NCBI RefSeq assembly: GCF_026651855.1
Contig: NZ_CP093280.1
Location: 3,140,001-3,204,000, forward strand
From: Pseudomonas silvicola
GTDB lineage: Bacteria; Pseudomonadota; Gammaproteobacteria; Pseudomonadales; Pseudomonadaceae
Direction of reading: 5' to 3'
DNA length: 64,000 nucleotides
The notes under the pieces were generated by a model. It was not told where the DNA came from. It did no database searches and saw nothing but the letters and a program-made list of their open reading frames with translations. Made by a program: the position numbers and the translations under genes. Below, one piece after another: positions 8,577 through 16,823 of this stretch (the first letter of the stretch is position 1; the number at the start of each line of letters is the position of its first letter).

Positions 8577-9737
8577 ATGAAACCGTTTACCGTTGATTGG
8601 CAGCCTGCACAGGTTGACGCATTGCTTGAGCGTGTCAGGGCTTGCGAACTACCACCAGCACCTGCCGGGATCGGCTGGCAGTACGGTTGCGATGCCGAAT
8701 TCCTGGCCCGATTGAAAAGCTATTGGCTTCACGACTTTGACTGGCGCGCCAGCGTGCAGCGGCTTAACCGGTATCCACAGTTCACCTCGGATATCGATGG
8801 TCTGGCGGTGCACTTCGTCCATGTAAAAGGCGAGGGCACGGGTGGGCGGGCGTTGTTGCTGACCCATGGCTGGCCGGGTTCCCACGCCGAGTTCTGGGAT
8901 GTCATCGAACCCCTGGCGTTTCCCTCGCGCCATGGCGGCCGTGCGCAGGATGCGTTCGATCTGGTGATCCCGAGCCTGCCGGGTTTTGGCTTCAGCGCAA
9001 AACCCGCGCAAGTGTTGGGGCAGCGCTACACCGCCACGCTTTGGAACCGGTTGATGACCGACGTATTGGGTTATCCGGGCTATTACGCACAAGGCGGAGA
9101 CTGGGGCGCGGTGGTCACGTCATGGCTTGGGCTGGATCATCCAGACACGGTCAGGGGCATTCATCTGAACATGCTCGGGCTGCGTTCGCTGCGTCCACCG
9201 GCCAGTGATGAAGAAAAGGCCTGGCAGGCACGCAGTGAGGGGGCCCAGCGGGTACACGGCGGTTATTCCGCGGTACAGATTTTCAAGCCTCAATCGCTGG
9301 TCTGGGCGACGGCGGGTAACCCGTTGGGGCAGGCGGCCTGGCTGCTTGAACGCTTCCATGACTGGGCCGATCTGCGAACGCGGACGTTCGAGGAGGTGTT
9401 TGACCTGGACACACTCATCACTCATTTGATGATTTACCTGATGACCGACAGCTTCGCCAGTGCTGTCTGGTATTACCCCGGTGTGGCCAAAGACGGCTTT
9501 TGCATCCTGCCGGACGGGGTGCGTTGCGAAACACTCACGCATTTTGCACGGTACAGCGGTGATGCGTTGGCACCTGAGCCGCCGCGCAGCAGGCTGGAAC
9601 TGGTCTACAACCTGTCGAGCGTCAGTGAGGTGCCCCAAGGCGGCCACTTCGCGGCGCTTGAAGTCCCCACACTGTTTGTTGCTGACCTCTGGCAATGGTC
9701 ACAAAGCCTGAATGGGCCGGTTGACGGCACCGCGTGA
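8577..9737 (+). CDS. epoxide hydrolase (microsomal type)
   Basis: This alpha/beta hydrolase of 386 residues carries the N-terminal extension of microsomal-type epoxide hydrolases. The HGWPGS oxyanion motif lies near 97-102, the nucleophile is Asp175 in GGDWGA, and the catalytic histidine is about His357 in GGHFAALE. It would open an epoxide to a vicinal diol through an aspartyl ester. The ATG at 8577 is preferred; a GTG at 8568 is too close to the AGGA ribosome-binding site. It is the last gene of the thiolase-hydratase operon. Its presence implies that the pathway forms an epoxide, or that one is a by-product to be detoxified. No monooxygenase other than the Rieske protein and possibly the PF10118 protein is visible. 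Confidence 0.9.
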   Translation: MKPFTVDWQPAQVDALLERVRACELPPAPAGIGWQYGCDAEFLARLKSYWLHDFDWRASVQRLNRYPQFTSDIDGLAVHFVHVKGEGTGGRALLLTHGWPGSHAEFWDVIEPLAFPSRHGGRAQDAFDLVIPSLPGFGFSAKPAQVLGQRYTATLWNRLMTDVLGYPGYYAQGGDWGAVVTSWLGLDHPDTVRGIHLNMLGLRSLRPPASDEEKAWQARSEGAQRVHGGYSAVQIFKPQSLVWATAGNPLGQAAWLLERFHDWADLRTRTFEEVFDLDTLITHLMIYLMTDSFASAVWYYPGVAKDGFCILPDGVRCETLTHFARYSGDALAPEPPRSRLELVYNLSSVSEVPQGGHFAALEVPTLFVADLWQWSQSLNGPVDGTA

Positions 9738-9745
9738 CGGGCATA

Positions 9746-9766
9746 TAACTGAGTAACAGTCATTTA
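9746..9766. promoter_or_regulatory. shared 21-bp operator, copy C
   Basis: The half-sites are TAACTGAG and GTCATTTA with a 5-bp spacer. The copy begins 9 bases after the epoxide hydrolase stop and lies about 90 bp before the start of the PF10118 gene. It therefore marks a separate promoter for that gene. Confidence 0.8.
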
Positions 9767-9852
9767 TTGTTCGGACGGTGAAGCGCCAGGTCAGCTCGCG
9801 TTTCACACGTCCGTCAGCAAACCCTCACTACAAGAACAAGAGGTCAGGGGTC

Positions 9853-10659
9853 ATGAAAGTCCGCCAGCCGGGATTCGACTTTTCCGCGATCAAGCCGCAT
9901 TGGGCACCCGTCAAGGAGTTCGCCCAGAGCTACAACGCGTTCTCTACCGTGCCAGCCCATATTGAGCCATTTCTGGTCAAGGTGATGATGAGGGTCAAGG
10001 ATGCACTGGGCGATGAGCATCAGGCCTTGCGTGAAGATATCGAGATCTTCAACAAGCAGGAAGTCCAGCACTGTAAACAGCACGTTGCCTTCAACAAGAT
10101 GCTCTACGCTTGCGGGTATGCGGGCATGCAGGATGTCGAGAAGGGTTATCGGGACGACTACGCGCGTTTTCTCGCGAGCAAGAGCCTGCGCTTTAATGTG
10201 GCGTATTGCGAAGGCTTCGAGGCGATGGGGTCTGCAGCCGGTCAGGTCTTTTTTGAAGAACTCAAAGAGTACCTCGACGGTGCCGATGAGTCGGCAGTCA
10301 ACCTGTGGAAGTGGCATCTGGCGGAAGAGTTCGAACACCGCGAAGTCTGTTTTCAGGCCTACAAGGCGCTCTACGGCAAGGGCGTGTTCGCCTATCTGTA
10401 CCGCGTCTGGGCGTTTATCTACGCGGCAAAACACATCGGCACTCACACCGCGCGGGTTGCCGCCTACCTCAACAGCGTTGACCGCCAAGGGCTGAGCGCA
10501 GAGGAGGTCCAGGCATCAGAGGCGCGGGAAAAAGCCTTGAAAGCGAAGATTCGCAAGGCTAGCCGCGAGCGCTTGCTACGTGTGCTTTCACCGTCTTACG
10601 ATCCCGGCAAGATGATTCCGTCACCGGGCATGGCAGAGCTGTTGGCCAGGTATTCGTAA
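9853..10659 (+). CDS. PF10118-type metal-dependent protein (ferritin-like di-iron fold)
   Basis: This 268-residue protein resembles the family annotated as predicted metal-dependent hydrolase (PF10118). It shows several Glu/His clusters expected of a helical di-iron site: NKQEVQHCKQH near the first third, EGFEAM, and EEFEHRE. No membrane segment is evident. The function of the family is poorly defined, and both hydrolase and oxygenase-like chemistry have been considered for such folds. I chose the ATG at 9853; an upstream ATG-less extension reads through the operator side. It is monocistronic with its own operator copy C and ends at a convergent terminator. In this setting it could be an oxygenase or hydrolase acting on the island's substrate. 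Confidence 0.8.
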   Translation: MKVRQPGFDFSAIKPHWAPVKEFAQSYNAFSTVPAHIEPFLVKVMMRVKDALGDEHQALREDIEIFNKQEVQHCKQHVAFNKMLYACGYAGMQDVEKGYRDDYARFLASKSLRFNVAYCEGFEAMGSAAGQVFFEELKEYLDGADESAVNLWKWHLAEEFEHREVCFQAYKALYGKGVFAYLYRVWAFIYAAKHIGTHTARVAAYLNSVDRQGLSAEEVQASEAREKALKAKIRKASRERLLRVLSPSYDPGKMIPSPGMAELLARYS

Positions 10660-10674
10660 GCCGCTGGACGGCCC

Positions 10675-10714
10675 CAGGCGTAACGGGATCGTTCGCGACC
10701 CGTTGCGCCTGTTT
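10675..10714. terminator. convergent terminator hairpin
   Basis: A long stem, CAGGCG-T-AACGGG pairing with CCCGTTGCGCCTG through one G-T pair and a bulged A, closes on a TTCG-type loop. A short GTTT tail follows. It lies between the convergent PF10118 and aldehyde dehydrogenase genes. Confidence 0.7.
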
Positions 10715-10720
10715 CGGCGT

Positions 10721-12211
10721 TTACCCGATCGGGTACGTCACGGCTTTTTCCAGCAGGTACTCCCTGAGCCAGCCCGGCCCCAGTTCGCGGCCGACGCCTG
10801 AGTGCTTGTACCCACCAAAGGGGGCCTTGACGAAGAAGTCTCCGGTCCCGCCATTGATCGACACCCCACCTGTGCGCAGCCGCCGAGCGATCTGCCAGGC
10901 CGCTTCGCGGTCGGCGGACATCACCGCACCGGCCAGCCCGAAGCGTGAGTCGTTGGCCAGGGCGATGGCCTGTTCATCGCTTTCGAACCCCATCACCACG
11001 CCGACGGGCCCGAACACCTCTTCCTGGGCGAGTACCGAGCGGTTATCGACGTCGTCGAACAGCGTCGGTTCATAGAAAAAACCGCGCTCAAGGTGCGCCG
11101 GGCGTCTGCCACCGCAGACCAGCCGCGCACCTGCGTCCAGGCCCTGCTGCACGAACTGCTCGGTCCGGGTCCGGGCGCTTGCACGAATCAGCGGGCCAAC
11201 GATGACGCTCGGGTCTGCGGGATCACCGATTTTCAGTTGGCCGACAATCGCTTTCACGGTCTCGACAAAGGCAGGCCGGATGGACTCGTGCACCAGGTGG
11301 CGGGTGAGCATGGCGCAACCCTGGCCGGCGTGCAGAGAGATATTGAACGCTGCAGTGCCTGCCGCTTTGAGCAGGTCGGCATCGGCCCGCACGATCAGGG
11401 GCGATTTGCCGCCTAGCTCAAGGTGGACCTTTTTCAGGGTATTGGCGCTCTGCTTGAGGATGGCGGTACCGACCTGTTCGGAGCCGGTGAAGGTAATCAA
11501 ATCTACGCGGGGGTCCTGGGTCAGTTGACTGCCGACCTCCGGCCCTCCGGTGACGATATTGAGCACCCCAGCGGGCAACTGAGCCTCGATGGCCAATTCG
11601 CCTAATAGCAGTGCGCTGTAAGGCGTGAAGGGCGACGGTTTGAGGATCACAGTGTTGCCGGTAAGCAGTGCTGGAACGGCCTTGTTGATGTTCAGCAGAA
11701 ATGGGTAGTTATAGGGGGTGATCCCCGCGACCACGCCATAAGGTTCCAGCCATGTGGTGCCGCTGCCCAAAAGGGCCGGACCGTCGGGGTCGAACGGGTT
11801 GGGCTTGCACTCGACCGGCAGCGCTTCGGGTTTGAGGTGGGTGGCCAGTTCGATGGCGTAATCGATGGCTTCCAGCGCACCGTTGTACTGGGCACTGCCG
11901 AGCAGCATATGGGTGGCACCTGCCTCGGCGATCAGTAATTGCTTGATGCGCGTTTCATTGTTGACGATGGCTGCCTTGAATCGTTTGATCGCCTCGATCC
12001 GCTCGGCCACCGACAGCCAAGGCCAGGGGCTGTGGTCGAACGCGTGTCGGGCGCTGGCCAGGGCGGCCTCCATTTCATCAGGGCCGGCAACGGGAGCTTC
12101 GCCAATGACGTGTTCGGTTGCCGGGTTTAACACCGGTTGAAAGCCGGCGCCGGGGCGGTGCCATTCGCCAGCAATGAACACACCGTTGATGTGAGTGAAA
12201 GGGACGATCAT
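10721..12211 (-). CDS. NAD(P)-dependent aldehyde dehydrogenase
   Basis: This protein of 496 residues is a standard aldehyde dehydrogenase. The ELGGKSP segment carries the general-base Glu and GQGCAM the nucleophilic Cys. TFTGSEQVG is the cofactor-binding glycine region, and EEVFGPV lies toward the C-terminus. It should oxidise an aldehyde to a carboxylic acid. Its start overlaps the stop of the upstream GMC oxidoreductase by 4 bases (ATGA), so the pair very likely performs successive alcohol-to-aldehyde-to-acid oxidation that prepares the acid for CoA ligation. Transcription comes from the GMC promoter with operator copy D. The substrate is unresolved. Confidence 0.92.
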   Translation of the reverse strand: MIVPFTHINGVFIAGEWHRPGAGFQPVLNPATEHVIGEAPVAGPDEMEAALASARHAFDHSPWPWLSVAERIEAIKRFKAAIVNNETRIKQLLIAEAGATHMLLGSAQYNGALEAIDYAIELATHLKPEALPVECKPNPFDPDGPALLGSGTTWLEPYGVVAGITPYNYPFLLNINKAVPALLTGNTVILKPSPFTPYSALLLGELAIEAQLPAGVLNIVTGGPEVGSQLTQDPRVDLITFTGSEQVGTAILKQSANTLKKVHLELGGKSPLIVRADADLLKAAGTAAFNISLHAGQGCAMLTRHLVHESIRPAFVETVKAIVGQLKIGDPADPSVIVGPLIRASARTRTEQFVQQGLDAGARLVCGGRRPAHLERGFFYEPTLFDDVDNRSVLAQEEVFGPVGVVMGFESDEQAIALANDSRFGLAGAVMSADREAAWQIARRLRTGGVSINGGTGDFFVKAPFGGYKHSGVGRELGPGWLREYLLEKAVTYPIG

Positions 12212-13872
12212 GCGCTGAGTCCTTGTACGAGGGCGGCAGAACGGGCCTGTGCAGGTTGCACGGGCGTCAATGGGTGATCGGCGATGATCAGTTCGGCGGC
12301 GCGCAAGGCAATCGCCATGGCGGGTGCGTTGGTGTTGCCGGAGACCAGCGATGGCATGATCGAGGTATCCACCACCCGCAGGCCTTCGACTCCGCGTACC
12401 CGCAGGCGTGGGTCGAGGACCGCCTGGTCATCGCTGCCCATGCGGCAGGTGCCTGACACGTGGTAGGCGGTTTGGCCACGCTGGCGGAACAGATCAAGGA
12501 TGTCTTCGTCGGACTGCACGGTTCGGCCGGGCACGGTTTCTTCAACGATGAAGGGCTTCAGCGCAGTCTGCATGGACAGTTGCCGTAGCCAGCGGAACAA
12601 CCGAATGGCGGCTTTCTGGTCGACCTCGTGGTCGAGGTAGTTGGCGTTAATAGAGGGTTGTTGTTGCGGGTTGCTGGAGGTTATACGGACCTCACCGGTG
12701 CTTTCGGGGTGCATGAAGTAGCCCCCCAGGGTCAGGCCCGGCAGCTTCTCGGGTTGGGCAGCGCCGTTGACGTTGGTCAGCGAATACAGGCTCACGCCTA
12801 TTTGTGCGTCAGGGCGCGTTTGCCGGGTGTCTGTCTTGATAAAGCCCCCGGCTTCATGGGCAGCATGGGTTAACGGGCCGCGCCTGCCGAGGGCATACTC
12901 CAGGACCGAACGCAGCAGCCCGAAACCGCTGAACCGGTGATTGAGGCTGCCTTGGGTGACACGGTACTGCAGCGCGATATAAAGGTGTTCACGCAGATTT
13001 TTGCCCACTAGCGGCGCATCGACCAGGACCGGGATGTTCAAAGCCTGAAGCAGTGCAGCCGGGCCGATGCCGGAGAGCTGCAGCAGCTTGGGGGAATGAA
13101 TGGCTCCGGCGCTGAGAATCACCTCGTGTCGGCAGTTCACCTTTCGTGTCCCCGAACTGTCGCGCAGGGTCACGCCACTGGCGCGGTGCCCGTCGAACCT
13201 GACCTTGAGCACGTCGGTGAGGCTGACAATGTCCAGATTGGGCCGCTCGCGTATTGGATCGAGAAATGCCCGAGCGGCGCTGACGCGTTGGCCCTTCCAG
13301 ATCGTTCGCGCTTCGTAGCCAACCCCGCCGCCGGTGACGGCCTGCTCAGTATTGGTGTCGCTGTATCGCGGTACGCCGAGTTGTCCGGCGGCGCTGATCG
13401 CGGCCTCGCAGATGGCCGCGCCTGACGGATGCATGCTGACCTTCAAAGGCCCGCCTGAGCCGCGGTCGCTGCTGCTGCCCAAGGCGTGGTCTTCCAGTTC
13501 GAGGAAGTGCCGCTTCATCTGCTCCCAGCCCCAACCCGGACACCCATTGGCTTGCCAGGCGTCGTAATCATCCGGCGCACCGCGCACGTACACCATGCCG
13601 TTGATTGAGCTTGAACCGCCGATGGCCCGGCCTTTGACCCAGGTTTCTTCTGCCTGGCCCGGGCCTCGAGAGACGGTGTAATCCCACACGTGGGGATTGC
13701 CAGGCGCCAGCAGTTTACCGATGCCTCGGGGCATGGCGATTAATGGGCTTGTGTCGTCGGGGCCGCTTTCCACCAGCAACACGGTGGTACCCGGCAAGCC
13801 GCTGAGGCGATTGGCGAGTACGCAACCGGCAGATCCCGCGCCCACGACAATGTAGTCGTATTCTGCATTCAT
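12208..13872 (-). CDS. GMC-family FAD-dependent alcohol oxidoreductase
   Basis: The protein (554 residues from the ATG at 13872; 557 from 13881) begins with YDYIVVGAGSAGC, the ADP-binding motif of the glucose-methanol-choline family. It continues with the family motif around GGSSSINGM and the C-terminal HxxGTCRMG segment carrying the active-site histidine. Choline-dehydrogenase-like members oxidise primary alcohols and often feed electrons to the respiratory chain. I prefer the start at 13872 because GGA lies about 9 nt upstream and the family usually begins a few residues before the glycine motif. Operator copy D overlaps this start region. It is coupled by ATGA to the downstream aldehyde dehydrogenase. 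Confidence 0.92.
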   Translation of the reverse strand: MNAEYDYIVVGAGSAGCVLANRLSGLPGTTVLLVESGPDDTSPLIAMPRGIGKLLAPGNPHVWDYTVSRGPGQAEETWVKGRAIGGSSSINGMVYVRGAPDDYDAWQANGCPGWGWEQMKRHFLELEDHALGSSSDRGSGGPLKVSMHPSGAAICEAAISAAGQLGVPRYSDTNTEQAVTGGGVGYEARTIWKGQRVSAARAFLDPIRERPNLDIVSLTDVLKVRFDGHRASGVTLRDSSGTRKVNCRHEVILSAGAIHSPKLLQLSGIGPAALLQALNIPVLVDAPLVGKNLREHLYIALQYRVTQGSLNHRFSGFGLLRSVLEYALGRRGPLTHAAHEAGGFIKTDTRQTRPDAQIGVSLYSLTNVNGAAQPEKLPGLTLGGYFMHPESTGEVRITSSNPQQQPSINANYLDHEVDQKAAIRLFRWLRQLSMQTALKPFIVEETVPGRTVQSDEDILDLFRQRGQTAYHVSGTCRMGSDDQAVLDPRLRVRGVEGLRVVDTSIMPSLVSGNTNAPAMAIALRAAELIIADHPLTPVQPAQARSAALVQGLSA

Positions 13873-13892
13873 GAGTGACATTCCGTCAGTTA
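13872..13892. promoter_or_regulatory. shared 21-bp operator, copy D
   Basis: The half-sites are TGAGTGAC and a perfect GTCAGTTA, 5 bp apart. The copy overlaps the start codon and ribosome-binding site of the GMC oxidoreductase. Confidence 0.7.
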
Positions 13893-13987
13893 TTGTTTTA
13901 TGTTTCTCACTAGTAACATAATGTCGGCATCCGAATTTGCCAACGAAAATTGGAAAAAAAAGAAAGTGATATTGCGTTTAACGTTTT

Positions 13988-14008
13988 TAGGTAACGTTAA
14001 GTCAGCTA
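13988..14008. promoter_or_regulatory. shared 21-bp operator, copy E (weak)
   Basis: The left half TAGGTAAC matches the consensus at 5 of 8 positions and the right half GTCAGCTA at 7 of 8. It lies 30 bp before the start of SDR 2, where a regulator site is expected, so I accept it with reserve. Confidence 0.5.
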
Positions 14009-14037
14009 TTTGTCTTGTCGAAGGGAGAGGCAACGCC

Positions 14038-14790
14038 ATGAGTCGAACGCTGGAAGGAAAAGTGGCCGTGGTGACTGGTGGTGGCGCCGGGCTGGGCCGT
14101 GAAGTGACGGCGCAGTTGTTGGCTGAAGGCGCGCAGGTGGCGATTGTCGGGCGCGGCCTGGAAACGCTTGAAGGCACTGCCGCTGCGCTGGGCGCTGGCG
14201 TATGGCCGGTGGTGGCCGACGTTGCCGATCCTGCCCAGGTGCGTCAGGCGTTTGCGGCGATCGTCAACCATCTGGGTGGCGTTGACATTCTGGTCAACAA
14301 CGCCGCCACGTATCAGGCTTTCAAACTGGACCAAGCCAGCGACGGGGAGCTCATCAACACCTTCGGTGTCAACGTGCTGGGTCCGGCGTGGTGCATCCGC
14401 GAGGCGATCCCCCTGATGCGCCTGCGAGGAGGTGGTGACATTGTCAACGTATCGTCCGAGTCGGTGCGCAACCCCTTTCCCTGGCTGACCGCTTACGCGG
14501 CGTCAAAGGGCGCGCTTGAAACCTTCACCGCAGGCTTGCGCAACGAACTGCGTGAAGACCGGATACGGGTCTGCCTGTTTCGTGCCGGGCACATGCACGG
14601 CGCGAATGCCAGCCTGGCGAGTTGGCCAGCGGGGCGACTGGACGAGTTCATCGACAGCATTACCCGGTCCGGCCATCTTCAGTTTGCGGGGGCGGCAATT
14701 TCTGCGCAGACGGCCGCTCAGGCCTTGGTCAGCGCGCTGACGCTGCCCCGTGAGGCCAACATCGATGTGATTGAGGTGCGATCGGCCTGA
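14038..14790 (+). CDS. short-chain dehydrogenase/reductase 2
   Basis: This 250-residue NAD(P)-binding oxidoreductase has the TGGGAGLGR glycine motif at its start, an NNAA segment near the middle and a catalytic YAASK motif. Like many SDRs in such clusters it could oxidise a ring or side-chain hydroxyl. The ATG at 14038 follows a GGGAGAGG ribosome-binding site. A reading frame extending to 13900 would run through the operator and promoter and gives an unlikely lysine-rich leader. It is a single-gene unit, divergent from the GMC oxidoreductase and convergent with the TetR regulator gene, from which it is separated by only 11 bases. Confidence 0.88.
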   Translation: MSRTLEGKVAVVTGGGAGLGREVTAQLLAEGAQVAIVGRGLETLEGTAAALGAGVWPVVADVADPAQVRQAFAAIVNHLGGVDILVNNAATYQAFKLDQASDGELINTFGVNVLGPAWCIREAIPLMRLRGGGDIVNVSSESVRNPFPWLTAYAASKGALETFTAGLRNELREDRIRVCLFRAGHMHGANASLASWPAGRLDEFIDSITRSGHLQFAGAAISAQTAAQALVSALTLPREANIDVIEVRSA

Positions 14791-14801
14791 GGCCGTCTCT
14801 A

Positions 14802-15425
14802 TCAAGTGGGCCGTGGCGCATACCCGGCCATGAAAAACCGCACCAGCTCACGCAAGTGTGCTTCCAACTGCCGATCATCGACCACTGCGCCCAGCACCCG
14901 GTCGAATGGGCGGCCGGTCAGCGATGTAAAGATGATTGCAGCATCCTGCGTGTCGACAATCTGCAGAATGCCCCGGGCGTCAAGATCTGAAAAATAAGCA
15001 GCCATGCGCGGGATGAATCCGCTCATGATGCGTTCGCGAAAGCGCATGATCAGCGCCGGAAAACGGGCGCTTTCTGCAGCACCCAGACGGGTAGAGGCGA
15101 TCACTTTCGCCGAGCCCAGCTTGTCGTGAAACAACAGCGCGAGGTCGTAGAGCGCATCGGCGGGCGCCCGATCCCCTTCCAGGCAACTCAGGTCAGGCTG
15201 AAACTCATTGGCGAAGTGCCAGAGTGCTGCCTCGAACAAGCTTTCCTTACTGGTATAACGGCGATAAAGCGCGGGCTTCGTGCTGCCACCAGCTGCGGCG
15301 ATACGGTCCAGGTTGGCATCGTTGTAACCATGTAGTAGAAACTCATCGATGGCCGCGTCGAGCAGTGCCTCATCGATCTGCTTGCGCGGGCGACCGCGGG
15401 TCTTTATAGGCATAGCGGTGAGCAT
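14802..15425 (-). CDS. TetR-family transcriptional regulator 1
   Basis: This protein of about 207 residues has a basic TRGRPRKQ leader followed by a TetR helix-turn-helix (roughly residues 15-60, including LDRIAAAGGSTKPALYRRY). The C-terminal ligand-binding domain is variable. I take the ATG at 15425 as start; an ATG at 15413 also fits, and a longer frame to 15512 has no support. The gene is monocistronic and has a degenerate copy of the 21-bp repeat (copy F) about 115 bp upstream, which suits autoregulation. It sits in the middle of the set of operator-bearing promoters and is therefore the leading candidate for the repressor of the whole island. TetR proteins typically bind palindromes of this size. 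The ligand is unknown. Confidence 0.88.
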   Translation of the reverse strand: MLTAMPIKTRGRPRKQIDEALLDAAIDEFLLHGYNDANLDRIAAAGGSTKPALYRRYTSKESLFEAALWHFANEFQPDLSCLEGDRAPADALYDLALLFHDKLGSAKVIASTRLGAAESARFPALIMRFRERIMSGFIPRMAAYFSDLDARGILQIVDTQDAAIIFTSLTGRPFDRVLGAVVDDRQLEAHLRELVRFFMAGYAPRPT

Positions 15426-15538
15426 GGTCTTCTTCGGGAGAGTAAGTGAGCAGGGGTTGAACTGTGCCCAGCTTAGCGGGCGCGGCGCAGGGTAACCAGT
15501 GCTTCGACGCACGAACGGTTGCCACAGCCTGCGCCTTA

Positions 15539-15559
15539 TAAGTGAACGTATGTTATTTA
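15539..15559. promoter_or_regulatory. shared 21-bp operator, copy F
   Basis: The half-sites TAAGTGAA and GTTATTTA each match the consensus at 6 of 8 positions with the usual 5-bp spacer. The copy lies upstream of TetR regulator 1 and suggests autoregulation. Confidence 0.6.
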
Positions 15560-15574
15560 TTGCGGGTGTGAGTA

Positions 15575-16660
15575 TCAGCCCATGTTTGCGTTCATGCGCT
15601 CAACCTCGATGATCGCCCGCTCAAGCTGACTGGCATCCACAGGCGGAGCAAAGCGCAAGGCGCTTGGGCTGACCATGGATTTTTCGGCCAGGTCGCGGAT
15701 CTCTTCAGGGGTGGGAGAGGTGAGGCCGAAATCCGCAAGCTGCGTTGGCAGTCCCAGTTCATGGTAGAAGCCCCGAAGTTCCTCGATAAACGACGAGGCG
15801 CGGTGTTCCATTACCAATTGAACGAGCAAACCATAGGCAACGTGGTCGCCGTGTAACGTGCCTTGGGCTCGTTCCAGGTATGAAAAACCGCGGGCCAGAG
15901 CGTGGGCCAGGGACAGCCCGCCGTTCTCGAAGCTGATGGTGCTCAACAGCACCGTGGCCTCCACCAACGCTTCCAGATCCTCGTCGACGCGACGCTCCTG
16001 GACCGCGCGGATGGCGCCTGCGCCATGCTTGCGGATGATGTCGTAGCAGGCCTGCGCAGCCACCAGCCCGGTGAGTGACGCCGGTGTGCCCAGCAACGTA
16101 TGGGCGCCGGCGTGACTGCACGCTTCAGCCTCAAAGCGCTTGGAGATGGCGTCGCCGATACCGGCGCGCAGAAACCGGACCGGGGCGTTTGCAATGACCT
16201 GAGTGTCTACCAGCACCAGCTCAGGATTGCGCGGCAGTTGCAAGATGTCCTGCATGATGTGGTGTTCGTCATACACCGCAATCGCGGCGCTGGCAGGGCC
16301 GTCGTTGGACGCAATGGTCGGTACGCTGACCGCACGCACGCCCAGCCGTAGTGCGACGCCCTTGGCGGTGTCCAGTGCTTTGCCGCCCCCCAGACCCACA
16401 ATCATTGCAGCACCAAATGCTTGTGCCTGTTCTGCAAGTTCGGCAATCGCCGCATGGGTGATCTCGCCAGGGAATACCTCTACGGTCGCTGCCAGTTGCG
16501 CCGCCTTGAAGCTGGCTTCGACGCGACTGCCCAGCAGTCTGGCCATGTCGGCGTCGGTCACGACAAACGCCCGCTCACCGAGCACCGCACAGTGTCGGCC
16601 CAGTTCATCGAGTGCGCCTGCGCCCTGAACATAGCGTGAAGTGGTGGCAAAGATACGCAT
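15575..16660 (-). CDS. iron-containing alcohol dehydrogenase, glycerol-dehydrogenase (GldA) type
   Basis: The 361-residue protein follows the GldA pattern. GGGKALDTAK binds the nucleotide, PTIASNDGP and GIGDAISK contribute the metal-site aspartate, and SLAHALARG with HGDHVAYG supply the metal-binding histidines. It should interconvert a secondary or vicinal alcohol and a ketone with NAD. The ATG at 16660 has an AGGAG site 7 nt upstream; the longer frame to 16732 does not. It is a single minus-strand gene divergent from the crotonase operon across operator copy G. A diol such as that made by the epoxide hydrolase is a possible substrate, but this is speculation. Confidence 0.85.
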   Translation of the reverse strand: MRIFATTSRYVQGAGALDELGRHCAVLGERAFVVTDADMARLLGSRVEASFKAAQLAATVEVFPGEITHAAIAELAEQAQAFGAAMIVGLGGGKALDTAKGVALRLGVRAVSVPTIASNDGPASAAIAVYDEHHIMQDILQLPRNPELVLVDTQVIANAPVRFLRAGIGDAISKRFEAEACSHAGAHTLLGTPASLTGLVAAQACYDIIRKHGAGAIRAVQERRVDEDLEALVEATVLLSTISFENGGLSLAHALARGFSYLERAQGTLHGDHVAYGLLVQLVMEHRASSFIEELRGFYHELGLPTQLADFGLTSPTPEEIRDLAEKSMVSPSALRFAPPVDASQLERAIIEVERMNANMG

Positions 16661-16740
16661 GCAGAAACTCCTGTGGATCGAGAAGAAGAGGGCGGCAGAT
16701 TCGCTTGTCAGTGCCGGTTGAGTGCTATACATTCTACACG

Positions 16741-16761
16741 TAACTGACCCATTGTCAGCTT
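16741..16761. promoter_or_regulatory. shared 21-bp operator, copy G
   Basis: The left half is a perfect TAACTGAC and the right half GTCAGCTT matches at 6 of 8 positions, with a 5-bp spacer. It lies in the divergent promoter between the GldA-type dehydrogenase and enoyl-CoA hydratase 2. Confidence 0.85.
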
Positions 16762-16823
16762 TCTAAGATTTAGACAGACGCAATCACTACAAAAACAACA
16801 GCTTTTAAACCAGGAGTGCGACG

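Noticed and set aside
13908-13928. Possible extra operator copy CTAGTAAC-N5-GTCGGCAT
   Set aside because: Each half matches the consensus at only 4 of 8 positions, which is near the background expected in an AT-rich promoter.
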